Positions 1 through 7,231 of a DNA stretch of 26,463 nucleotides are shown piece by piece. The stretch lies in the IMG/VR virus record IMGVR_UViG_3300043772_003212, positions 1 to 26,463 of that record. The stretch is one strand, 5' to 3'. The notes under the pieces were generated by a model that worked only from the letters and a program-made list of their open reading frames with translations, was not told the origin of the DNA and did not search any database. The stretch comes from a virus. Each line of letters opens with the position of its first letter. Positions within the stretch are counted from its first letter, which is position 1. The position numbers were made by a program, and so were the translations under genes.

Positions 1-1001
1 TCTGACACCGTAATGGATTCACCGGGCTCAACCGCGACGCTAGGGTCCTCGCGAATGTACGCGACACCCTTCTCGTGCAGGACGTGCACATCAGAAGCAG
101 GGAGCTCAATTCCGCTGACGTAGAGCACAGGGCTTGTGACGGCGGGAGCTTGGAAGTATGCCGTGAAGCGGTTGCCATCTCCCTGCAGGTTGGGCAGCAG
201 GTACGACTTGGCGGCTACCGTCTCCTGCAGCCCATCCATGCCACCGCCGTTGTCCACAACGAGCTCGGAGTAACCGCGCATGTCCGGGTCATTCCAGATT
301 CGCGCATGCGTCAGGCTGGCACCGGTAGAGCTTGTGAAGCTGAGGGCCAGCGTCTCAATAGCGTTGTTCTGGCACAGGGCCAAGGATGCCAGCCACCGCT
401 GAGCACGGCGGCGCAGCACGTCATCCGCCTCGCGGTCTTGGGCCCCCGTGATGGGCTGGGTATTGCTGCACTCTACGATGTCCGCCACGCCCGACACGAT
501 GGTGTCAATGGCGCTGACAGAGGCCAAGTTGCCCTGAGTTCCAGGGGTCAGCGCGATGAAGCTTGGGTTGAGCGGAGTCGACGGGATGTTGCTCCCGGCC
601 TCGAAGATGATCTGACTCACGTTGGTGTACGTGACCTTCGGGTTAGCCGAGGAGGACACGACCATCGTACGCGCAGGAATAGCGAGTGCGTCCGTCGTCG
701 TTTCACGGTACATGTAGAAGGCGCCACCGTACGCAGACGTGGCCCCCATGCGCCGCGCAAAAGACGAGGGGAACTCTGCGATCCTGCGGTCGAGGTCAGC
801 ACCTTCGAGCTCCATGAAGAAGCTCTGGGACAGCGCATAAATGCGCAGGTCAAGGTTGCTGAGCTCTTGAGCCACCGAGCCCAAGATGGTGGTGAGGACG
901 CCACCTTCGCTGACGTCGGTCAGCCCCGCCTCGTTGCTGGCAATGACTCGAGCAAGAAGCTGAGAGAGAATCTCAGGAGGAATGCGGGGCGTGAAGGTCA
1001 T
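1..1001 (-). CDS. Baseplate J-like wedge protein (3' end cut by window edge)
   Basis: I translated this frame by hand; it runs open from an ATG at 1001 to the window edge (333 complete codons), so the C-terminus is missing. The protein begins MTFTPRIPPEILSQLLARVI and contains features typical of baseplate J / T4 gp6-like wedge proteins. These are an early 'GADLDRRIAEF' segment, an 'AIPARTMV' segment before a beta-rich stretch, a central 'GNLASVSAIDTI' followed by a 'SGVADIVE' turn, and a 'GAQDREADDVLRRRAQRWL' helix. The family forms the iris-like wedge ring that triggers sheath contraction. Its ATG overlaps the stop of the upstream gene by 4 nt (ATGA), so translation is probably coupled. Positions and motifs are seen; the wedge role comes from family knowledge and from its place at the end of the baseplate module. 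Confidence 0.85.
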   Translation of the reverse strand, partial: MTFTPRIPPEILSQLLARVIASNEAGLTDVSEGGVLTTILGSVAQELSNLDLRIYALSQSFFMELEGADLDRRIAEFPSSFARRMGATSAYGGAFYMYRETTTDALAIPARTMVVSSSANPKVTYTNVSQIIFEAGSNIPSTPLNPSFIALTPGTQGNLASVSAIDTIVSGVADIVECSNTQPITGAQDREADDVLRRRAQRWLASLALCQNNAIETLALSFTSSTGASLTHARIWNDPDMRGYSELVVDNGGGMDGLQETVAAKSYLLPNLQGDGNRFTAYFQAPAVTSPVLYVSGIELPASDVHVLHEKGVAYIREDPSVAVEPGESITVS

Positions 1002-2902
1002 TGCGGCCTCCCATCGGGGAAGGTGTAGGTGAAAGCAACGCTTTTGGCTTGGCCACTGATGGGGGTGACGACAGCCGAGACCCGCACCTTGTCGCCTTGC
1101 TCTTGTAGCGTCAAGCGCGTAACCTTGTCCGTGCGGTGGTCTTGGTGCAGCTGGTCACGTATGTTCGACCGAATCTCGCTCACGATAGACGAGCTAGCAC
1201 TGCCATGAATGTTGGGCAGGAGCCCATATTCTGGACACACCTTGTTGCTGCCCTGCGGGGTCTGCATACGGTGCGTGAGATTCTGGCTGTAGCAGGCATA
1301 GCCGCTGACACGCTGCACGTCGTTGTTGCCGACGAGCTGCAGATCGCCGTTCACGATGAGCAAGTCCGTGCCCAAGATGTCCTGACTCTTGGTAGAGGTC
1401 TTGCCCTCTGACGGGATGAGCACCGTGGACCCCGGCGCAAGCGGTGTGCCGTCGCCGCGAGTGTATGCATCCTGCATGTCGTTGATGGCGATGATGCGCC
1501 AGTACAGGTTGCGGTCACCGAATACGTAATGGGCAATGCTGAATGCATCGGCCCCTTGAGCGGGTACGGTCCACGTGTCGAAGTAGCCTACGGGGAACAC
1601 CGGGCGCGGCTGGTAGAACGCTTGGCGCGCCGGTAACTTGTTATCCTGCTCGTAGAAGATGAGCGAGCTCGGAGGCACGTAGCCGCCAAACAGTGCAGCC
1701 AATGCGTCGCGCAGGGCCGTTGCGTCGGCGTACCCGCCGGCCAGCCTGTAGTACAGGTCGGACCATGGCGGTGCAGGACAGGGACTTCCTGACCTACCCT
1801 TGGCAAGCACAGAGGCATCAAGCAGCAAACCCATGACCCCGAGCTCATAGCGAATGCGTGCGATCTCGGTCTGGTTTTGCGGCGCGTTTCGCTCAAGCTG
1901 CTCAAGCCAAAGGCACAGCTGAGCTATGAACAAACGTGCTTGGACGATGCCATCGCAGGTCAGCTGCGTGAACAGGTTCGGGTACTTTATAGGGGTACCC
2001 TGAGCTCTGGACAGGTTTGTTAGCCCCTTGAAGAAGTTAGATAGCTTAGGCATCACCTCTTCAGGGCTACTGCGCCCGAACTCAGGCAGATCCGAAATCT
2101 CTGTGGAAGGCTCTGAGACACCATCAAGCAGCGAAGAGCTTCGACGCTTCTTACCAATGTGGTCATTGGTGATGAGGGTCAGCGTGTACTCAAAGCTGTA
2201 CGTACTGGTGTCAGTGCTACGTCGGTAGCTGAAGTCAACGACGTCGCACAGGAACTGCTCGTCCTCAAATGAGAAGCGCAAGACGAGTTGGGTGTTCTTG
2301 CCGCGCACAAGGGCGTTCTTGTTGACCGCGCTAGTCTTGCCGTAGAGCTCCATGAAGTTGCGCAGCTTGGTGAACCGCGAGATGTTCAACACGTTGAGGT
2401 CTTCGGGTGGGTTCCACACAGCTCCCGAGCGGCCCTCAATAGTGAACGTGCGCTGGGCGAAGCCTGCGTGCTCCACGTACACCGAGTTGTCCATGCCACG
2501 CGTCCGCTTCATGGCGTTCGGCGCAGTCATGGCGATGCGGTTGACGTAGGGCAAATCCACAGACGCCACGAAGTTTGTCTGGGATACGTCCCAGTCCTCG
2601 AAGAACAGCAGCGTGTAGGTGTTGTTGACGGCACCACCGGGAGATTCAGCAACGGGGTCATCGTAGGAGCTGAACTCCAACGTGCTGTAAGCCTGCTCCT
2701 TGCTGCGGTCCGCCTGCTGGTTCAAAGAGAAGTGAGCCAAGCCTTCGCTGGCAGTACCACGGCCTCCGGGCGACCCAGAGGTATCAACCGGTGCCAGCTG
2801 AACGACTTCCGTCTTTGCATCAAGGTCACGCCCAACCGCGTAGGCCTTGACTTCGCCGGCCTGAGCTATCGGAGTCTCGCGAAGCGGAAGTGATTGGTCC
2901 AT
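998..2902 (-). CDS. Multidomain baseplate protein: gpU/DNA-circulation-like, LysM-like and gp25-like domains
   Basis: This 634-residue protein appears to be a fusion of baseplate pieces usually encoded separately. Residues about 90-250 hold a beta-rich region with 'FTIEGRSG', as in phage DNA-circulation/gpU-like or LysM-partner proteins. Residues about 440-498 ('TWTVPAQGADAFSIAHYVFGD' region, then 'YWRIIAIND' and 'LAPGSTVLIPS') look like a LysM or gp53-like module that anchors a wedge to the hub. Residues about 505-634 ('GTDLLIVNGDLQLV', 'IRSNIRDQL', 'VSAVVTP') resemble the gp25/gpW wedge family. I chose the ATG at 2902 because GAGG lies 7 nt upstream; a GTG at 2908 is in frame but sits directly on that ribosome site. 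It follows the spike-like gene with almost no gap. Domain limits are approximate and functions are inferred from families and position. Confidence 0.75.
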   Translation of the reverse strand: MDQSLPLRETPIAQAGEVKAYAVGRDLDAKTEVVQLAPVDTSGSPGGRGTASEGLAHFSLNQQADRSKEQAYSTLEFSSYDDPVAESPGGAVNNTYTLLFFEDWDVSQTNFVASVDLPYVNRIAMTAPNAMKRTRGMDNSVYVEHAGFAQRTFTIEGRSGAVWNPPEDLNVLNISRFTKLRNFMELYGKTSAVNKNALVRGKNTQLVLRFSFEDEQFLCDVVDFSYRRSTDTSTYSFEYTLTLITNDHIGKKRRSSSLLDGVSEPSTEISDLPEFGRSSPEEVMPKLSNFFKGLTNLSRAQGTPIKYPNLFTQLTCDGIVQARLFIAQLCLWLEQLERNAPQNQTEIARIRYELGVMGLLLDASVLAKGRSGSPCPAPPWSDLYYRLAGGYADATALRDALAALFGGYVPPSSLIFYEQDNKLPARQAFYQPRPVFPVGYFDTWTVPAQGADAFSIAHYVFGDRNLYWRIIAINDMQDAYTRGDGTPLAPGSTVLIPSEGKTSTKSQDILGTDLLIVNGDLQLVGNNDVQRVSGYACYSQNLTHRMQTPQGSNKVCPEYGLLPNIHGSASSSIVSEIRSNIRDQLHQDHRTDKVTRLTLQEQGDKVRVSAVVTPISGQAKSVAFTYTFPDGRPQ

Positions 2903-2904
2903 GG

Positions 2905-3753
2905 TCACACCTCAGTGGCTGAGCTGACGCGCAGTGTGGCCGAGGCCACAGTCTGCGGGTCAATCGGCTGAAGTGGGATACTGGTTGATGCCTCTACCAG
3001 AGGAAACGATGTCTGCTGGGGATAGACTCCTCCTGGAACAACACACAGCGCAACAGTAGGAAGGGCCCCGGGTGGGGCTGGAACGGCCGGTGTTACAGGT
3101 ATAGGCGCAAGATTCTGTAAGAGCGTAAGCGTGCCCGTAGTCAACTGCAGGCGAAGCGACCTGACCTCGTCCTGCAAGTCATTGATCTTGTCCGCCATCT
3201 CCTCAAGGATTTCGACCAATGGGTCCACAAGGGGGATGCGCCCGCCGGTGTCCCCACCAGAGGATATGCGGACGTAGGACCCCTGTGGAATTTGTAGGCT
3301 GATGCCGAGGCCAGCGAGTACAACCCGGCCATTGTGCTTGAGCAGCAGGCGCCCACCTCGAGGTGACGCGAGCGCGACCTCCTCCATCAATGCTACATCG
3401 GTGGGCAAGTCTGCATCGGCATCATCGGTAAGGCGTGGCTCCGCAGCCGTGTCGTCGTAGTTGGTGGTCGTGTCCGTTGCGGTGCTGTAGGCCACACCCG
3501 CGTTGTCTAGGGCGCCTAGTACGACAGGTTTAGGCTCGCCCTGCATGAATCCGGCCACGACGAGTGGGTATTCTTTGTACCTAGTGAACGGAACTTCCTT
3601 TTCAAGCGGTACATTGAGCGGCATGCCGGCGCCGCTCATGACATACGCACTACGAAAGATGGTGCCGTAGCGGTCAACCAAGTCAACGCGCTTGCGTCCA
3701 TCAGCGGTGACATGCTGATTGAACGCGTACATCATTGCGACGCCGTTTCTCAT
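2905..3753 (-). CDS. Baseplate spike/OB-fold protein (gp5 or gpV N-domain-like)
   Basis: This 282-residue protein starts with an OB-fold-like segment (residues about 20-85; 'RKRVDLVDRYGTIFRSAYVMS' region, 'YKEYPLVVAGFMQGE', 'PVVLGAL'), as in central spike and hub-cap proteins. Residues 130-167 ('GGRLLLKHNGRVVLAG', 'IPQGSYVRISS') form a short beta-repeat-like patch. Residues about 175-205 form a likely coiled coil (LVEILEEMADKINDLQDEVR). The rest is Pro/Val-rich with no recognisable needle or beta-helix. It lies between the hub and the LysM/gp25-like fusion, where a spike or its adaptor is expected. The ATG at 3753 has AAGGGG about 6 nt upstream. Later in-frame ATGs at 3735 and 3732 are possible but lack a comparable site. 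The spike role is an inference from fold cues and context. Confidence 0.6.
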   Translation of the reverse strand: MRNGVAMMYAFNQHVTADGRKRVDLVDRYGTIFRSAYVMSGAGMPLNVPLEKEVPFTRYKEYPLVVAGFMQGEPKPVVLGALDNAGVAYSTATDTTTNYDDTAAEPRLTDDADADLPTDVALMEEVALASPRGGRLLLKHNGRVVLAGLGISLQIPQGSYVRISSGGDTGGRIPLVDPLVEILEEMADKINDLQDEVRSLRLQLTTGTLTLLQNLAPIPVTPAVPAPPGALPTVALCVVPGGVYPQQTSFPLVEASTSIPLQPIDPQTVASATLRVSSATEV

Positions 3754-3762
3754 GCTGTCCCC

Positions 3763-6700
3763 TTAGTCTACCAAGCCACTAGCAATAAGGTCCGCTACGG
3801 CACGCTCGTTGGTTGCCATGTGCGCAGGACGCCCGATACCGGGGCACTTTATCGCGCGCACGCCTGTAGCAAGAATCTGCTCCATGCGCTCGGTGCCATT
3901 CTCAGCAAAATCTCTAGTGTACACGTACACGAACTTGCCGGGATTTGCTTGAATCAAGGGCAAGTAGATGTCGATGCTGTTTTTTAGGTAGGCATCAACC
4001 AAGTAGATTTTGTCGAACTGTGCAAAGGGCACCAGCTCTAGGGAAGGCTTCTGCCCACCGGAGAACATGTATAGGATGCGCTTGCGTGGCGAGCCTGTAA
4101 TCCGCTGGGTGATCCAAGCATAGGCTTCCGCACCACTGACCCGAGTATTTTTGGCGACGAACACGCTGTTCTCACTGAGAAGCGGGCGCACGTAATCGTA
4201 CATGTAGTCACCAGACTGGCGCCCCGCATTTGGAACACCGCCGAACACGACGACCAGCGGCGCAGCCGGGTTGCTGTTGACATCCAGCTGCCCGTATGGC
4301 CCTGCCGCCGAGGAGACCGATTGGGATACAGGAGCAGGTGCAGGGGCACTTGAGCCATTCAGACATGAAGCCTCAATGCCGAGCACCTGAAGAACGTTGG
4401 GTACACGTGCATCAACCGCGTGCAGAAACGGGTCGTTCTTTCCGTCGTTGTTGTAGTATGCCTTCACCGCGTCACGGATGGGAACTCTGGCCTGCTCTCC
4501 CTTGCCTTGGGAGTCTAGGATAGCTGCGGTGTCAAAACGCAACCGCAGCATCTCCCCGATGCGCGGCGGAGGCGCTGTCATCCGAGCGTATTTGTTAAGC
4601 TTCTCGTAGTTGGGGTCTGCGAGGTTGGCCATCACCACGTCGAGCGAATCTGGAATCGCCCCCGTTTCGTTAGCCGCTTCTTTCGCAGTGCGCTCAGCTG
4701 GGTCGTAGGGGCGCCCAACGGTGAACTGGTCGCTGCCTCGGCCGAGCCAGTCAGTGGAGATCCACTTCGACCCAAGCCCCGGTGCCACATCAAATGATCC
4801 GCGGATGTCGTAGTGCGTCCAAGACGACGCCCCAAGCGGATAGCCCAGCTTGCCGCTTGTAGGCGAACCGGACAGCTCAGGGGTCGTACCTTGAATTCCC
4901 GTCACAGGGTTGACGTTCAGATAAAGGCCGCGTCCCCCGACCGGGATGCGCTTGGCGTCGCTCAGTCGCTTGAGTGACGCCCAGATCTGCAGTGCTCCTG
5001 GAGGCTGCCCCGAGGCAGAGGGGAGCTTGAGGTAAAAGTCAATCGCAGACCCATTGTTATGGTTGGAGTCTTTGCGCAACACACTGGCGAACATGATGCG
5101 AGCGCGCGGGTAGCGGATGCGCCAGTAACGCTCAAGCACATACATACAGGCGATGCTAGCCCACAGATTATTCTGTGTCGCCGCGTCACCTGACTTGCCA
5201 TCCAGTGTGTTCAGAAGATTCGTAGCAGAGGCGGTACCGAGATTTGCGGATATCCGCTCAGTCGCCCAGCATCGAAGCCACGTCGGACGCTTGTTAGCAG
5301 GGACAGCAGACGGGAAAGCGGCTGCGGCACGGCCATCGGCACAAGCATCCAAAGACGAGGCCAACAGTGAGTACGTAGAGCACTTTGAATCCTGCGCGCC
5401 CGAGCTCGGGTAAAGCGGCTCGGGCGAGCTAAGGTTACCACCACTGTACGGCGGAGACGACGGAGGCTTAGGATTCCCACCACCGACGACAGGATTTGAC
5501 GCAACGGTGCCTGTCGGCTGTGCCGGCGCAAGCTGCTGTGGGTAGTCTTCAGCACCAATCGGTACGACGACGCCGTGCAGCAGGTCCCACATGCTTGAGA
5601 AGTGTCCGCGTACGAACTGCACCGTCGTTGCCGCAGAGAGCATGCCGTCCGCTTCGCGCCTAAGATTGTGGCTCACTGCGGTGATGTAGCCGTAGTACTC
5701 GTCCTGCTTGGCCGCGTTACCCGACTGACCTAGAATCTTGGTACGGAACCACCTTCCGGGCTCTACGCCAGGTACTGCTGGCGTGAACGTAGTCTGCTCC
5801 TGCTTGTAGTCTTCTTTTATCTTCAGCGTGTTGGTGAAGTGTAGCTGCAGCGAACCGCTGTCAAACAGGTGTGCGCTCTGGTAGAACTGCATGACTTGCG
5901 CAGCAACAGTGCGGTAAAACACCGTGAGGCTTTGCGCGGTGCCGTCGCCTGAATTTGGCGGCGGGTAGAATGGCCACGTCGGGATATACATCCGAAGGCC
6001 ATGGTTCTCAATCTGGTCATCAATCGTGATGGGCAGCCCGGAGGCTTCCATGGCACCCACGACGACCTCGCCGGAGCTTGGCGGCGGGGTGGCATTGATG
6101 GTGGTCGCATTCAGGCGCTCACCGTCGTTGCGGCCGCGAGAAATCTGAGAAATGTACGCTGAGGGGATGGGTACCAAGGATTCAGACGTGAACGTCTGCT
6201 GCGAGAACATGCCTTCTTCAAAGAGTCGCTGAGTCGTAAGGGTGCGCGCACGGCGCCGCGCATTCAGGAAGTTCTCACGGAGCGTGGCGTCGTACAGCTC
6301 AGAACCCTTGTCAAGGTATCCAATCTCAAGGTTCTCACCGGAGTAACTCACCTTGGTCACCGCAGCAGTATAGAGCGGGTCCATGCGGAAGGGCTTGATG
6401 CGGTACACCACGACAGGCTGTACCCCGAGGATCTTTCCAAGCGGGGTCATCTCTTCACTACCGCCCACAGAGAGGTACGGAACCATCTCAATGAGCATGG
6501 AGTCCGGGACGAACATACTGGCCAGCAGCGAGCCAACATTCAGCGACCGCTGCGAGCCAAGGCCTGATGTCACTTGAGGCATCAAGGTGCCGAAAGACAC
6601 AGGCTCAATGCCTTGGAACTCCGGTGCAAAGCGCGTGGCGGTCTCTTCGTCGTAGATGACACGGACCTCGTCTGCGAGCCAGCCGCCTCCCAGCGAGGGA

Positions 6701-7209
6701 GGAAGCTTGATGCGCAGCAGCTTGCGCAGCATGAACATCAAGATCTCGCCGGCAGGGCGCCCGACGTACGTCTGCAGCTCAGCGTGAATGCTTTCCCACT
6801 CAATGATGCTGTACAGCGTTCCGACCGTGCGTTCGCCCTGCTGGAATATCTGAACCTTGGTGCGCCCCAAGAAGTCGAACCATCCCTTCACACTGACAGT
6901 GTAGGGCGCATGTGAGAGCACACCGTTGGGTTCGCGCACCATGTTGCTGCGAATAGATTCAACGCGGCCCCAACTCCAAGCGCAGCGCACTTGGTCACGG
7001 AGCACTACGAAGTCACCAGGGGTGAAGCTGGTGGTCGAGTCGGTGTAGGTACCGAGCATCGACAGGTGCATGTCCTCTCGGCCAGCCAAGTCCTTGGTGC
7101 CGGACATGGCCTGCATGCGGTTCTCGTAACGCGCGGCTTCGGTGTCACCATAGCGATGACGCTCAAGGATGATGCCCTTGGGGTCGATGTTCCCGGGGGT
7201 CCTACGCAT
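3763..7209 (-). CDS. Tail hub protein fused to M15-type murein peptidase and alpha/beta-hydrolase-like domain
   Basis: This 1148-residue protein has three parts. Residues 1 to about 550 look like a baseplate hub (beta-rich, 'GDFVVLRD', 'LEIGYLDKGSELYDATLRE', 'YYGYITAVSHNLRREADG'). After a Pro/Ser/Gly linker, residues about 605-810 hold a zinc-peptidase signature: S-N-H717-N-N-G-S-A-I-D724 and later W-T-H799-Y-D801-I-R803. This is the His/Asp/His ligand set of the M15 family, closest to the type ending HxDxR. A Pro/Ala linker leads to residues about 980-1148, an alpha/beta-hydrolase-like domain with 'LVVVFGGV', Ser1050 in 'MFSGGQ', Asp1072 in 'LVDAYL' and His1130 in 'PAHMATN'. The ATG at 7209 is preferred: AAGGAG and GGAG lie upstream, while the in-frame GTG at 7221 has no usable spacing. 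The peptidase likely opens peptidoglycan during injection; the hydrolase substrate is unknown. Confidence 0.8.
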   Translation of the reverse strand: MRRTPGNIDPKGIILERHRYGDTEAARYENRMQAMSGTKDLAGREDMHLSMLGTYTDSTTSFTPGDFVVLRDQVRCAWSWGRVESIRSNMVREPNGVLSHAPYTVSVKGWFDFLGRTKVQIFQQGERTVGTLYSIIEWESIHAELQTYVGRPAGEILMFMLRKLLRIKLPPSLGGGWLADEVRVIYDEETATRFAPEFQGIEPVSFGTLMPQVTSGLGSQRSLNVGSLLASMFVPDSMLIEMVPYLSVGGSEEMTPLGKILGVQPVVVYRIKPFRMDPLYTAAVTKVSYSGENLEIGYLDKGSELYDATLRENFLNARRRARTLTTQRLFEEGMFSQQTFTSESLVPIPSAYISQISRGRNDGERLNATTINATPPPSSGEVVVGAMEASGLPITIDDQIENHGLRMYIPTWPFYPPPNSGDGTAQSLTVFYRTVAAQVMQFYQSAHLFDSGSLQLHFTNTLKIKEDYKQEQTTFTPAVPGVEPGRWFRTKILGQSGNAAKQDEYYGYITAVSHNLRREADGMLSAATTVQFVRGHFSSMWDLLHGVVVPIGAEDYPQQLAPAQPTGTVASNPVVGGGNPKPPSSPPYSGGNLSSPEPLYPSSGAQDSKCSTYSLLASSLDACADGRAAAAFPSAVPANKRPTWLRCWATERISANLGTASATNLLNTLDGKSGDAATQNNLWASIACMYVLERYWRIRYPRARIMFASVLRKDSNHNNGSAIDFYLKLPSASGQPPGALQIWASLKRLSDAKRIPVGGRGLYLNVNPVTGIQGTTPELSGSPTSGKLGYPLGASSWTHYDIRGSFDVAPGLGSKWISTDWLGRGSDQFTVGRPYDPAERTAKEAANETGAIPDSLDVVMANLADPNYEKLNKYARMTAPPPRIGEMLRLRFDTAAILDSQGKGEQARVPIRDAVKAYYNNDGKNDPFLHAVDARVPNVLQVLGIEASCLNGSSAPAPAPVSQSVSSAAGPYGQLDVNSNPAAPLVVVFGGVPNAGRQSGDYMYDYVRPLLSENSVFVAKNTRVSGAEAYAWITQRITGSPRKRILYMFSGGQKPSLELVPFAQFDKIYLVDAYLKNSIDIYLPLIQANPGKFVYVYTRDFAENGTERMEQILATGVRAIKCPGIGRPAHMATNERAVADLIASGLVD

Positions 7210-7231
7210 GGTGTACTCCACTCCTTAGATG

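Noticed and set aside
75-1028. Plus-strand open frame of 317 codons
   Set aside because: It is the antisense of the baseplate J-like gene, which translates into a recognisable family on the minus strand.
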